A stretch of DNA of 64,000 bases from Brevibacillus reuszeri (GTDB lineage Bacteria; Bacillota; Bacilli; Brevibacillales; Brevibacillaceae), in the NCBI RefSeq assembly GCF_001187725.1, contig NZ_LGIQ01000011.1, forward strand, positions 248,001 to 312,000, read 5' to 3'. Position numbers and translations under genes: made by a program. Below, in pieces: positions 24,691 through 34,009 of this stretch; within the stretch, counting starts at the first letter, position 1, and every line of letters starts with the position of its first letter. The notes under the pieces were generated by a model, which searched no databases, was not told where the DNA came from, and saw only the letters and a list, made by a program, of their open reading frames with translations.

Positions 24691-26327
24691 TATTCCTTCA
24701 CCCAGCTATCCTGTAGCCCAAAGCCGTACATCGGCTCAAGCGAGACTCCCTGAACACGGTTTTTCACCAGATAAAACTCTTTTTCTACATACAAGGGAAC
24801 CCAGTATGCCTGGTCTACAACAAGCTTTTGGATGTCTGCATAGATTTTCTTCCGTTCATCCTTGTTCAGTGTGGCACTGCCTTTTTCCAGCAAAGCATCC
24901 ATCTCTTTATTGTGGACACGGGAATGATTCAAGCTACCGATTTGACTGGAGTGGAGAAACAGGCTGAGTGCATTCGGATCGTTGTCCGTGTAATTCATCA
25001 AAGCCATATCAAACGAACCTTTGCCCGCTACGTCAACAACTGTTGCCGCATCTAAACTGATGATTTTGACATCCATGCCAATCTCTTTTAACATGCCTTG
25101 GATCAATTGGCTGGTACGCGTCCATATATCCCAGCTGAGCAGCTCGACAGCGAGCGGTTTACCCTCCTTTTCTCTGATCCCCTGAGCATTCACAGTCCAC
25201 CCTGCTGCATCCAGCAGCTTTTTCGCTTCTTCCACATTGTATTTGTAGTCGTAATCTGCGCTTGCCGGATCGTAACCAAACAGGCTGGAGGACAATGGAC
25301 TATGCGCGATTTCTCCTTCTCCAAGCAGTACGCCCGATACGATCGCGTCTTTATTGATTGCCATATTTACAGCTCTGCGAACCTGGATGTCCTGGAGGAT
25401 TTCATTTTCTGTATTCATTTCCAGAAAAGAGCTTCCCCACTTCATCCGCTCAAGCACGGTCACTTCCTTGCTCTCTTTGTACTTTTTCATATCTTTTGCG
25501 GACACATTGGCAGCGATGTCGATCGAGCCGCTTTCCAACGCCGCAATCATGGTTTGACTGTCTTTGATAAATTTATACACGAGCTTATCTGCAAGTGGCG
25601 GTCCCTGATTTTTTTCAGAAGCATTTCCCCACTGGTAGCCTTCATTTCGTACTAACGTAATCGACTCGCCCGTTTTCCAGCTGTCGAATTTCCATGGTCC
25701 GATTCCGACAGGATTTCTACCATAGTCAGCGCCTATTTTTTCGATAGCCGCAAGCGAAACAGGTTGGGTCACAGCCGGCTCCCATAGATTCGTTAGAAGC
25801 TGTGCAGCCGGTTCCTTTAAATGGAAAATCAGCGTCGTATCGTCAGGGGTATCGATGGATTGAATCGCGCCAAACAAATAATCTCCGAGTGGCGAAGCCG
25901 TATCTGGGTCCAGAGCTCGCTCAATCGTTTGCTTGTAGATTGCAGCGGTTAACGGCGTGCCATCATGAAACACCACATCAGACTTAATCCGAAACGTCCA
26001 TGTTTTCCCGTCTTCTGAAATCGTGTAGGATTCAGCCAAATACGGTTTTACATCCTGCGTCTTTGGATCGTAGTAAAATAATCTCGCCCCGATTTCAGAG
26101 CCGACCATGGCAGCTGCCAGATTTGCTGATTTGTACATGTCCAGAGTGTCCGGTTCGTCCATGTAGCCTATCGTAATCGTACCGCCTTTCTTCGGTTCCG
26201 CTGTAGATTCTGGCTTTCCTGCTTCAGTTGCCGATTTTGCCGGAGCGGACGGAGAACTGCATCCACTGAGCAAAACCAGCAAACACACGATAAACAGGAG
26301 AGGACTGGTGACTAGCTGATTTTTCAT
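24690..26327 (-). CDS. Peptide-binding lipoprotein, second system, copy 1
   Basis: 545-residue family 5 binding protein with lipobox LLSGC (Cys23). The mature part opens EPKKGGTITIGYMDEPDTLD and has FHDGTPLTAAIYKQTIERAL and VGIGPWKFDSWKTGES. It is clearly a tandem duplicate of the binding protein at 27261-28901; most blocks align without gaps (for example the SGSIDIAANV and SLFGYDPASA regions). The ATG overlaps the stop of the hydrolase gene (ATGA), and the stop overlaps the next permease. The two copies may widen the peptide range of one transporter. Confidence 0.93.
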   Translation of the reverse strand: MKNQLVTSPLLFIVCLLVLLSGCSSPSAPAKSATEAGKPESTAEPKKGGTITIGYMDEPDTLDMYKSANLAAAMVGSEIGARLFYYDPKTQDVKPYLAESYTISEDGKTWTFRIKSDVVFHDGTPLTAAIYKQTIERALDPDTASPLGDYLFGAIQSIDTPDDTTLIFHLKEPAAQLLTNLWEPAVTQPVSLAAIEKIGADYGRNPVGIGPWKFDSWKTGESITLVRNEGYQWGNASEKNQGPPLADKLVYKFIKDSQTMIAALESGSIDIAANVSAKDMKKYKESKEVTVLERMKWGSSFLEMNTENEILQDIQVRRAVNMAINKDAIVSGVLLGEGEIAHSPLSSSLFGYDPASADYDYKYNVEEAKKLLDAAGWTVNAQGIREKEGKPLAVELLSWDIWTRTSQLIQGMLKEIGMDVKIISLDAATVVDVAGKGSFDMALMNYTDNDPNALSLFLHSSQIGSLNHSRVHNKEMDALLEKGSATLNKDERKKIYADIQKLVVDQAYWVPLYVEKEFYLVKNRVQGVSLEPMYGFGLQDSWVKE

Positions 26328-27226
26328 TCATATACACCCCCGAGCAGCTTTCTTTTGACAAAGCTAGAGACAGTATCCAAGAAGAGGTCATACTCATCGA
26401 TCATGATATCGTGACTGCTCTTCTCAAAAATGTGCAGCTCGTTATCCGGGATACCGTTTGCAATCTCTATCGATTCCTCGGCTGACGTAATCCAGTCGTG
26501 ACGTCCACCAATAATCAGGGTTGGAGAGGAGATTTGATGCAGCTGGTCCATCACATCATACGTATGGATAAAGCCGAATTCACGGAAAGCTTCATTCAAC
26601 GCTTGATAGCAGTGCTTCGAACGCTTCATTGCCTCCTCGATCAGCACCTTCTCTGCTTCCGTTGGCGGTTTGTAGGTGTATATATATAGCGGGTCCAGTA
26701 TTTGGCTGTAGCTCATTAATTCTTCATTGGACGAGAGCGCTCCACTAAACATTTTCGCAACCACTGCCTTTTGTTCATCTGTTCCTTTTGCCGCGACTAC
26801 TTGCTTCGCACGCTCGATGAAACGATAGCTCGGTGTAGTTACCAGCAGAATCAAACCGGACAAACGCTCAGGATACTTGACGGCATAGCTTTGTGCGACG
26901 ATACCGCCATAGGACCTGCCCATGATAACGAATTTCTCAAGTCCCAGGTACTCTCTCAGCGCTTCCACATCCGCCACATTATTTTCCAGCGTGTAGGTAG
27001 ATTGCGGACCTTCATCCGAGAAGCCGCTCCCACGATTGTCGATGTAAACCAGCTGCATATAATCAGAGAGTGGCGTCAAATACGGCTTGTATCCAGTGTG
27101 ATCGGAGCCTGGTCCACCATGAAGCACGAAGCACACCGGCTTTTGTCTCATGATCGGTCCGTCGATAACACTTCCCATTCCTTCTACATCAAAGTAAATT
27201 CGTGTACCGTTTATGTTTGCGTACAT
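26324..27226 (-). CDS. Alpha/beta hydrolase, proline iminopeptidase-like
   Basis: About 300 residues. The oxyanion motif HGGPGSD, the nucleophile elbow GRSYGG (Ser), an Asp in GGRHDWIT and a His in EKSSHDIMIDEY make up a complete catalytic set in the order of the S33 proline iminopeptidase group. It lacks a signal peptide, so it would act on imported peptides in the cytoplasm, cleaving an N-terminal residue. It lies between the two binding-protein genes and is coupled to the second by a 4-bp overlap. The ATG at 27226 follows AGGCAGGTG; a GTG three codons earlier is less likely. A decayed copy lies at 28898-29164. Confidence 0.88.
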   Translation of the reverse strand: MYANINGTRIYFDVEGMGSVIDGPIMRQKPVCFVLHGGPGSDHTGYKPYLTPLSDYMQLVYIDNRGSGFSDEGPQSTYTLENNVADVEALREYLGLEKFVIMGRSYGGIVAQSYAVKYPERLSGLILLVTTPSYRFIERAKQVVAAKGTDEQKAVVAKMFSGALSSNEELMSYSQILDPLYIYTYKPPTEAEKVLIEEAMKRSKHCYQALNEAFREFGFIHTYDVMDQLHQISSPTLIIGGRHDWITSAEESIEIANGIPDNELHIFEKSSHDIMIDEYDLFLDTVSSFVKRKLLGGVYE

Positions 27227-27260
27227 CTTATACACCTGCCTTCTCGAATTTTCTTAATCT

Positions 27261-28901
27261 CTACTCGTCCACCCAGCTATCCTGAAGCGTCAGGCCATAC
27301 ATCGGTTGAAGTCCGACTCCGTGTACCCGGTCGCTCACCAAATAAAACTCTTTTTCCATGTAAAGCGGAACCCAGTACGCTTCCTCTATCACAATCCTTT
27401 GGATGTCCGCATAAATTTTGGCTCTTTCCTTTTGGTTTATTGTCGCAAGCCCTCTTTCCAACAAGCTATCCAGCTGTTTGTTGTTCACGCGAGAGTGGTT
27501 TAAGCTGTTGATCTGTTTGGAATGGAAGAACAAGCTCAGCGCATTCGGATCGTTGTCTACGTAGCCCACTATCGCCAAGTCAAACATTCCTTTGCCAGCA
27601 GATTCAATCAGCGTCGCTTGGTCAAGAGTCTGAATTTTCACATCTATTCCGATGCTTTTGAGCATGCCCTGAACCAATTGGCTCGGGCGTGACCAGTTTT
27701 CGGAGCTGAGGAGATTGAGGGTTAGCGGCTTACCGGCCTTTTCTCTGACTCCTTGCGCGGTCATTGCCCATCCCGCTGCCTCTAACTGTTTTTTCGCTTC
27801 CTCTACGTTAAATGAATTGCCATACTCCGCACTCGCCGGATCGTAGCCAAACAGGCTGGATGGCAATGGACTATGAGCGACTTCGCCTTCTCCCTGAAGA
27901 ACGCCGTTCAAGATCGCTTCCTTGTTTATTGCTAGCGAAATGGCTTTGCGCACCTGAACGTCCCGCAAGATCTCGTTCTCCGTATTCATTTCCAGAAAGT
28001 TAACGCCCCACGCCATTCGCTCCAACACGGTTACCTTGTCTCTATCCCGGTACTTTTTCACTTCTTTTGCTGGTACATTCGCAGCAATATCGATCGCCCC
28101 GCTTTCCAATGCAGCCATCATCGTCTGGTTGTCCTTGATAAACTTGATGACCAGCTTATCAGCGGCAGGAGGTCCTTGGTTTTTGGTGAATGCGTTCCCC
28201 CACTGGTACGCGTCATTGCGTACCATCGTGATGGACTCACCTGTTTTCCAGTTCTCAAACTTCCACGGTCCGACGCTGACGGGATTACGTCCATATTCGC
28301 TCCCGTGTTTTTCGACTGCCTCCCTAGAAAGTGGCTGCGAGATCGAAGCGTCCCACAAATTAGAGAGTAGCTGTGCCGATGGCTGCTTCAGGTTCAGGAT
28401 GAGAGTTCGGTCATCCTGAGCCTCAATCGATTGAATGGAGCCAAACATATACTCGCCCAAAGGAGACGCTGTACCCGGGTCCAGTGCTCGTCCAAGCGTA
28501 TACTTGTATGCACGAGCGGTGAGTGGTGTCCCATCGTGGAAAGTGATGCCTGTACGCAGGATAAACGTCCACTTCTTCCCATCCTCTGAGATGGAATAGG
28601 ATTCAGCCAAACTCGGCTTGATTTCTTGCGTCTGCGGATCGTAATAGACGAGCGCTCCTCCCATGAAAGAGGTGATCAGTGAGGACGCAATCATCGCTGA
28701 TTTTTGTACATCCAGCGAATCAGGCTCGGCAGGGTAGCCAATCGTGATCGTCCCCCCCTTCTTCGGCTCAGATGTCCTTCCCGTTTCCTCCTGCTCTTTT
28801 GTAGAAGCTGACGGAGCTGGGGCTGAGCTGCATCCATTCACCAAAACAATCAGGCAGAGCAGCAGCGCGATTGAGGTCGTCGTGATTGTCCTTATTCTCA
28901 T
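27261..28901 (-). CDS. Peptide-binding lipoprotein, second system, copy 2
   Basis: 546-residue family 5 binding protein with lipobox LVNGC (Cys24). It begins EPKKGGTITIGYPAEPDSLD after an A/S-rich linker and aligns with the protein at 24690-26327 over its whole length. Differences cluster in segments that would line the peptide pocket (for example GGALVYYDPQ against GARLFYYDPK), so the ligands may differ. It is followed 25-35 bp later by the intact hydrolase gene, and its start overlaps the decayed hydrolase copy, showing a duplicated hydrolase plus binding-protein unit. Confidence 0.93.
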   Translation of the reverse strand: MRIRTITTTSIALLLCLIVLVNGCSSAPAPSASTKEQEETGRTSEPKKGGTITIGYPAEPDSLDVQKSAMIASSLITSFMGGALVYYDPQTQEIKPSLAESYSISEDGKKWTFILRTGITFHDGTPLTARAYKYTLGRALDPGTASPLGEYMFGSIQSIEAQDDRTLILNLKQPSAQLLSNLWDASISQPLSREAVEKHGSEYGRNPVSVGPWKFENWKTGESITMVRNDAYQWGNAFTKNQGPPAADKLVIKFIKDNQTMMAALESGAIDIAANVPAKEVKKYRDRDKVTVLERMAWGVNFLEMNTENEILRDVQVRKAISLAINKEAILNGVLQGEGEVAHSPLPSSLFGYDPASAEYGNSFNVEEAKKQLEAAGWAMTAQGVREKAGKPLTLNLLSSENWSRPSQLVQGMLKSIGIDVKIQTLDQATLIESAGKGMFDLAIVGYVDNDPNALSLFFHSKQINSLNHSRVNNKQLDSLLERGLATINQKERAKIYADIQRIVIEEAYWVPLYMEKEFYLVSDRVHGVGLQPMYGLTLQDSWVDE

Positions 28902-29164
28902 AATTTGTCACCGCTCACACATCTTCTGTTTCCAGAGCCGGATACGGTTTCAAAAAGCTCGTACTCCTCAATCATGATGTCGTGACGTCCTGTGCGATTT
29001 AAAGCAGGAGCAGTGGTCCGATGCAATTGCTCCGCCTCGTTGTTTTCCAGCTTATACGCAGAAGAGTGACCTTCGCCTGAGAAGCCGCTGCATAGGCTGC
29101 CGATAACATTTCCCATTCCCTCTACACCAAAGTAAATTCGGGTACCGCTTAAGCTTGCGTACAT
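28898..29164 (-). pseudogene. Decayed copy of the proline-iminopeptidase-like hydrolase
   Basis: The 88-codon frame is a shrunken version of the 300-residue hydrolase at 26324-27226. It keeps MYASLSGTRIYFGVEGMGNV (intact: MYANINGTRIYFDVEGMGSV), CSGFSGEGHSSAYKLENN (intact: GSGFSDEGPQSTYTLENN), a GRHD remnant and HDIMIEEYELFETVS (intact: HDIMIDEYDLFLDTVS). The segments between, including the HGGPG motif and the Ser nucleophile elbow, are gone, so it cannot be a working hydrolase. Several deletions left the frame open and coupled to the binding-protein start at 28901, which may have preserved translation coupling. Confidence 0.85.
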
Positions 29165-29254
29165 AAAAAGGACACCTTCCTTTTCTGAAAAGTAAGTCGT
29201 ACAGACAGGCTTTTTCGAAGCAGCAGAGAGGGTGTTTATTTGATCTACATCGCG

Positions 29255-30700
29255 TTACGTCACATCCATACAAATCGCTTTCAAATCGGTCATTTCGTGG
29301 AGGGAATACTTCCCACCGATCCTGCCCATACCGCTTTGCTTTCCTGCTACACCGCCAAACGGAATATTCGAGCCACCTGATTCTCCGCTGCCGCTATTAA
29401 TCGTCACGATACCCGCCTTGATCTTTTCAGCAAAATACATAGAATCTTTTAAATTATCAGTAAATACTGACGAAACAAGTCCCCACTTATTTTTGCGAGC
29501 GAGCTCTAATGCTTCCGCATGTGTAGAGAATGACATAAACGGAGCTACCGGACCGAATGTTTCTTCCTGGCAGTACAAGCAGTCTTCTGTTACGCCCGTA
29601 ATGACAGTCGGCTCAAAAAACAGATTGCTCGTCATGCTGGTTGCCCGCTTTCCGCCGAGTAAGATTTCTGCGCCCTTTTTCAGGCAATCGAGAGCATGCT
29701 CATCATTTTTTGCCACAACCATCTCATTGTTCAGTGGTCCCATCGTCGTTCGCAGATCAAATGGATCGCCAAGCACGATTTCCTTTGCGTGCTGCAGTAC
29801 GCGCTGTACCAGCTCGTCATGTATGTCTTTTTGTGCCAGGATGAGCTCTGTTGACGTGCACACCTGACCTCCATTGAAGAAGCTGCCAAACGCAATCGAT
29901 TTGGCGGCACGATCCAGATCCGCATCGGCCAGTACGATCGTGGGACCATTGCCCCCCAGCTCGAGCAGCAGTGGTTTACCCGCGCCACGGATTGCGATCT
30001 GGTTGCCCGTAGCCGTACTGCCTGTAAATCCAATCGCATCGGTTCCTGGATTTGCTACAATCTCGTCACCAACGACGGCACCTTTTCCTGTAACCAGATT
30101 GACTGCACCTTGGGGCACGCCTGCCTCCTCTAAGCACTCTGCCAGAGCAACGGCGCATACAGAGGTGGTAGGAGCAGGTGCCCACACGATGGCATTACCC
30201 GCTGCCAGGCCATACGCGATATATTCAGCAGGTACCATAAAAGGAAAGTTCCACGGTGTGATGATCCCGTAAACCCCTTTTGGCTGACGGATGGTAAATA
30301 CTCGTTTTGAGCTATCCTCAACTGAGATGACCGATGTTTCCAGCCACTTGATTTGCTCGGCTGCCTCCAAAAACGCCGCGATCGTTCCTTCGACTTCAGG
30401 CAGAGCCTCCGTATGAAAAGGCTTGCCCTGGTCTTGCGTTAACGTGTGGGCGAGTACTTCTTTCCGCTTTTCGATCACAGAAGCGATAGCGGTGAGCAGG
30501 CGCGAGCGCTCCCAGACCGACATGGAGGAAATGTGCTCGAATCCGCGCCTGGCAGCTGCAATCGCAGCTTGAGCATCCTCTCGCGTACCTTCTGCGATTT
30601 TGGCAATCTGCTCTCCCGTCGCTGGATTGAACGCGTCAAAATAGGCTCCTGACACGGATTCAACCCATTTACCATCCATGTACATTTTTAGTTTTTTCAC
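29255..30700 (-). CDS. NAD(P)-dependent aldehyde dehydrogenase
   Basis: 481-residue class of aldehyde dehydrogenase that oxidises an aldehyde to the acid. The Rossmann motif GFTGSTATGNQIA (about 226-238), catalytic Glu in LLELGGNGP and catalytic Cys in NGGQVCTSTE (about 275-284) are present, and the N-terminal KMYMDGKWVESVSGAYFDAF fits succinate-semialdehyde or lactaldehyde-type members. The substrate is not certain. It is divergent from a TetR regulator whose likely operator lies between them, so the enzyme is probably induced by an aldehyde or its precursor. Confidence 0.9.
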   Translation of the reverse strand: MKKLKMYMDGKWVESVSGAYFDAFNPATGEQIAKIAEGTREDAQAAIAAARRGFEHISSMSVWERSRLLTAIASVIEKRKEVLAHTLTQDQGKPFHTEALPEVEGTIAAFLEAAEQIKWLETSVISVEDSSKRVFTIRQPKGVYGIITPWNFPFMVPAEYIAYGLAAGNAIVWAPAPTTSVCAVALAECLEEAGVPQGAVNLVTGKGAVVGDEIVANPGTDAIGFTGSTATGNQIAIRGAGKPLLLELGGNGPTIVLADADLDRAAKSIAFGSFFNGGQVCTSTELILAQKDIHDELVQRVLQHAKEIVLGDPFDLRTTMGPLNNEMVVAKNDEHALDCLKKGAEILLGGKRATSMTSNLFFEPTVITGVTEDCLYCQEETFGPVAPFMSFSTHAEALELARKNKWGLVSSVFTDNLKDSMYFAEKIKAGIVTINSGSGESGGSNIPFGGVAGKQSGMGRIGGKYSLHEMTDLKAICMDVT

Positions 30701-30765
30701 TTTTTTACCCCCTTATTTCGTCTGGACAGAACATGACTCTTGGACTAAAATAAAAAGAAATCCCC

Positions 30766-30786
30766 CTACCGAACGATCGGTTGGTT
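30766..30786. promoter_or_regulatory. TetR-type operator in the divergent region
   Basis: ACCGA (30768-30772) and TCGGT (30777-30781) form an inverted repeat with a 4-bp spacer, with further partial symmetry outside. It lies midway between the aldehyde dehydrogenase start (30700) and the TetR start (30869), the usual place for autoregulation and control of the divergent gene. Assignment is by position and symmetry only. Confidence 0.5.
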
Positions 30787-30868
30787 TGTTGTTGATTTGA
30801 ATTATAGCTTGCAGTTTTTGCATTTGCAAGATAATTTAGAATTGGATATTTTCCTTTTGGGAGGTAGC

Positions 30869-31447
30869 ATGACGGCACAAAAAATAAAAGACGTCTCGTT
30901 GAAATTATTTTCGCAGCACGGCTATGATGGCACATCTTTATCCGATATTGCCAAAGAGGTCGGCATTAATAAATCATCGATTTACGCTCACTTTAAAAAC
31001 AAAGAAAGCATTTTTATGGCTGTTTTTGACGATGCACTCTGGGATTACAACAAGCATGTCGAACAGCTCATCACCGAGATTCAGGATCAAGGCGTCGATG
31101 AAAAGCTGTACAGAATCCTTTGCGATGTAGCCCATTACTACGAACAAAATCAAGATCTGAAGCTGTTTTTAAAGCGATCAGCCTTGTTTCCGCCTACGTT
31201 TTTACAGGAGCAATTGCTAAGTAAATCGGAGGCATCTGACCAGGGGCTGATCAAGGTTCTTCATTCCATTTTTGAAGAAGGCATTCAAAGAAAAATCATT
31301 TTGGAAGATCATATTGACGATTTGGTCCAGTCGTACCTGTGTGTGCTCGACGGGATTTTTTCCGGTGTACCCTACCATAAAAGCGACTATATTCAGGGTC
31401 AGGTCAATAATATTTGGCGGATTTTTTGGAAGGGCATTCGCGCGTAG
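30869..31447 (+). CDS. TetR/AcrR-family regulator
   Basis: 192-residue repressor. The N-terminal HTH runs over about residues 5-50 (ALFSQHGYDGTSLSDIAKEV-like pattern, then INKSSIYAHFKNKESIFMAV), and the rest is an all-helical ligand domain. GGGAGG lies 5 bases before the ATG at 30869; the frame is open for 24 more codons upstream but those have no site and cover the promoter. It likely controls the divergent aldehyde dehydrogenase. A bidirectional terminator follows at 31495. Confidence 0.88.
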   Translation: MTAQKIKDVSLKLFSQHGYDGTSLSDIAKEVGINKSSIYAHFKNKESIFMAVFDDALWDYNKHVEQLITEIQDQGVDEKLYRILCDVAHYYEQNQDLKLFLKRSALFPPTFLQEQLLSKSEASDQGLIKVLHSIFEEGIQRKIILEDHIDDLVQSYLCVLDGIFSGVPYHKSDYIQGQVNNIWRIFWKGIRA

Positions 31448-31494
31448 AGCTGGGAGCTGGCAACCAGCAATAGAAACTAGTCATCATTCACAGC

Positions 31495-31526
31495 AAAAAG
31501 CTCGCCAATCATCTGGCGAGCTTTTT
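31495..31526. terminator. Bidirectional terminator
   Basis: AAAAAGCTCGCCA (31495-31507) and TGGCGAGCTTTTT (31514-31526) make a perfect 13-bp stem with a 6-base loop and T-runs on both strands, between the convergent TetR and glutaminase genes. Confidence 0.9.
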
Positions 31527-31556
31527 CCCTTCAGTCCATCCATTAGAAATCACTAT

Positions 31557-32543
31557 TTAATAAATCGAAAGGTCCCAAGCGCCGGCGATCTGCCCGAGCA
31601 GTGCAGTCCCAGCCACACTGTTACCATACTGATCGATAGCCGGACCGTAAACTCCGATCCCGCAGCCATCGCCAAATGGCGTCTCTCCCTTTCTTCCTCT
31701 CGGAGGGACGGCAGCCATAATCCCGCCAGATACTCCGCTCTTCGCTGGCACTCCGACAAAAGCGGCAAAATTGCCTGAAGCATTGTACATCCCGCAGGTT
31801 ACCATCAACGCTTTTGTCAGTCGCGCTATTTCTTTGGAGAAAAGCTGCTGCTGGCGAAGCGGATGATAGCCGTCATGGGCTAATACAAGCCCGATCATCG
31901 CGATATCCTCTGTCGTCACCTCGATCGAGCATTGACGAATATACACTTCTAGTGCTTCTTCCGCTGGGCAACCAAGAAAGCCGGTCGCAGTCAAATAGTG
32001 TGCGAGCGCACGATTGCGATGAGCCGTCTTCCACTCGGACTTGTACACTTCCTCGTTGATTTGATGCTGACGCCCTGTCATGCTTTCGATCAGAGAAGTG
32101 AGCGAGTCGAATTTGTCCTCTGTCGAATCACCTTCTAGCAGGGAAGAGACGGTAATGGCGCCCGCATTGATCATCGGGTTAAAGGGTCTGCCCGGCTTGT
32201 GCAACTCCAAACGAATCATCGAGTCAAAAGCATCCCCCGTTGGCTCCACATCCACTCTCTGCAGCACATATGAAATCCCGTGGTGTATGCACGCCGCGAT
32301 GAAGCTGATCACCTTGGAAATGCTTTGCAAGGTGAAGGCTGTTTCCCAGTTCCCTGCTACCGCCTTGCTCCCGTCCTGCCCGATGACGCAAATTCCTAAC
32401 TGTTCTGGATTTGCCTTTGCCAGTGCAGGAATGTATGCAGCACATTTTCCTTTGCTCGCATCCTCACGATATCTATCTACCCAGCTCTCCAAGTCATCCT
32501 GAATCTGACTTTGCTTCAAGGCTGTCTCCTGAACCCCTTGCAT
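31557..32543 (-). CDS. glsA: Glutaminase (beta-lactamase-fold, GlsA type)
   Basis: 328-residue glutaminase converting glutamine to glutamate and ammonia in the cytoplasm. The catalytic Ser and Lys lie in TLQSISKVISF (S-x-x-K), with the family blocks NPMINAGAI, CGMYNASGNFA and KSGVSGGIMAAVPPR clearly present; full length. The ATG at 32543 has AAGGGA 9 bases upstream; a GTG two codons earlier would sit too close to the site. Its neighbour, an amidohydrolase that could release glutamate from aminoacyl-glutamates, fits a glutamate-supply theme. Confidence 0.93.
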   Translation of the reverse strand: MQGVQETALKQSQIQDDLESWVDRYREDASKGKCAAYIPALAKANPEQLGICVIGQDGSKAVAGNWETAFTLQSISKVISFIAACIHHGISYVLQRVDVEPTGDAFDSMIRLELHKPGRPFNPMINAGAITVSSLLEGDSTEDKFDSLTSLIESMTGRQHQINEEVYKSEWKTAHRNRALAHYLTATGFLGCPAEEALEVYIRQCSIEVTTEDIAMIGLVLAHDGYHPLRQQQLFSKEIARLTKALMVTCGMYNASGNFAAFVGVPAKSGVSGGIMAAVPPRGRKGETPFGDGCGIGVYGPAIDQYGNSVAGTALLGQIAGAWDLSIY

Positions 32544-32587
32544 TTCCACTCTTCCCTTCGTACCTAACCAAATAAATAGCTCTGCTA

Positions 32588-34009
32588 CTAAGCCTTTTTC
32601 GGTGGATGTATGTCATCTGGAATCAAGGAAGTGTATGCTTCCCCTTCCAGGCGCTCCTGCCATTCCGCTTTTGCCTGTTCGATCAGCTCCGGATTTTCCA
32701 TCGCCTCGATCGCGGTAGAAGCCATGACTTTTCCAGCTTGCAGCATCCCTTTGTGTGCGATCGGCATCGCGCCTTGCGATACGACCTGCCATGTATGGAA
32801 AGGCGTTCCGAGCGCCCAGCATGTCGTCATACATTGCATCGTTGGCACGACCCAGCTTACATCCCCAACATCCGTAGAGCCAGACAACGTAAACTCGTAC
32901 TGTGGAAGCGGTCCGATGATATCAGCGATGGCCTTGTCTTTTAGCTGTTTGGCTGTTTCCTTGTCCACCCCGGCAAGTGCAGCGCGCAAATCCTCTGCAG
33001 ACAGCGATTCCTGAATTTTTTTCGCGAATTGCTGGTCGTCCTCATCGTACGCAGGAACACCAACGGCTACGAGGTTTTGATGCATCAGCTTGGCCAGTAC
33101 CGTGTTTGGCACTAGGTTGGACGCGGTTCCTTCAAAAGCCGTTTCCATCGTGGTGCCCGTCATCAGGGTCGCTCCTCTGGCAATGTCGTATACTCTATCG
33201 TATAGTTCCTTCACTTGCTGCTTTTTTGGAGCGCGAATCAAGTAAACGACCTCGGCGTATGGCTGTACAACGTTTGGTGAGATTCCGCCTGTATTGGTGA
33301 TCGCATAATGGATACGTGCTTCGGAAATCATGTGTTCTCGCATGTAATTGACTCCGACGTTCATCAGCTCGACAGCATCCAGTGCGCTTCGTCCGAGATG
33401 CGGTGCCGCTGCTGCGTGGGCGCTTTTTCCATGGAACTGGAAGCGAACGGAATAGTTGGCGAGCGAGCTGATATTCATGATGCCCGGTGTCGTTGCAGGG
33501 TGCCAGGAGAGTGCAAAATCGACGTCTTCAAACAAACCTGCACGTGCCAAATACGCTTTTCCAGAGCCAGCTTCTTCTGCCGGACAGCCAAAATATTTCA
33601 CGGTTCCTTGCAAGCCTGTCTGCTGCATGTAATCCTTGATCGCAACGGCTGCTGCCAGTGCCCCAGCTCCTAGCAAATTGTGTCCACAACCATGTCCGTG
33701 TCCTCCGGAAACAATCGGGTCATTTGTGACCATACCTTTTTTCTGGCTCAATCCAGTCAACGCATCGTACTCACCCAAAATGGCAACTACTGGCCCGCCA
33801 TCGCCAAAGCAGGCGACAAACCCGGTTTCCAGTCCGGCAATGCCCTTCTCCACTTGAAAGCCCTCCGCCTCCAGCGCCTGACACAAATACTTCGCGGACT
33901 GATGCTCTTCAAAGTAAATCTCCGGTGTTTCCCAGATTTTATCGCTAACGGCAATAAACGCATCCCGTTTTTGCTCGATTAATTGTGAAATAATTTCTTG
34001 CTTGTTCAT
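32588..34009 (-). CDS. M20-family amidohydrolase, AbgB-like
   Basis: 473-residue metal-dependent hydrolase resembling the B subunit of p-aminobenzoyl-glutamate hydrolase. Metal ligands are visible in GGHGHGCGHNLLGAGALAAA and in CPAEEAGSGKAYL; the C-terminal half has the dimerisation/lid domain and ends GSTDVGDVSWVVPTMQ with a conserved Asp, as in AbgB. AbgB normally works with AbgA, which is absent here, so the substrate may be another N-acyl amino acid. AAGGAG precedes the ATG, which overlaps the MFS gene stop (ATGA), so carrier and enzyme form one unit. Confidence 0.88.
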   Translation of the reverse strand: MNKQEIISQLIEQKRDAFIAVSDKIWETPEIYFEEHQSAKYLCQALEAEGFQVEKGIAGLETGFVACFGDGGPVVAILGEYDALTGLSQKKGMVTNDPIVSGGHGHGCGHNLLGAGALAAAVAIKDYMQQTGLQGTVKYFGCPAEEAGSGKAYLARAGLFEDVDFALSWHPATTPGIMNISSLANYSVRFQFHGKSAHAAAAPHLGRSALDAVELMNVGVNYMREHMISEARIHYAITNTGGISPNVVQPYAEVVYLIRAPKKQQVKELYDRVYDIARGATLMTGTTMETAFEGTASNLVPNTVLAKLMHQNLVAVGVPAYDEDDQQFAKKIQESLSAEDLRAALAGVDKETAKQLKDKAIADIIGPLPQYEFTLSGSTDVGDVSWVVPTMQCMTTCWALGTPFHTWQVVSQGAMPIAHKGMLQAGKVMASTAIEAMENPELIEQAKAEWQERLEGEAYTSLIPDDIHPPKKA

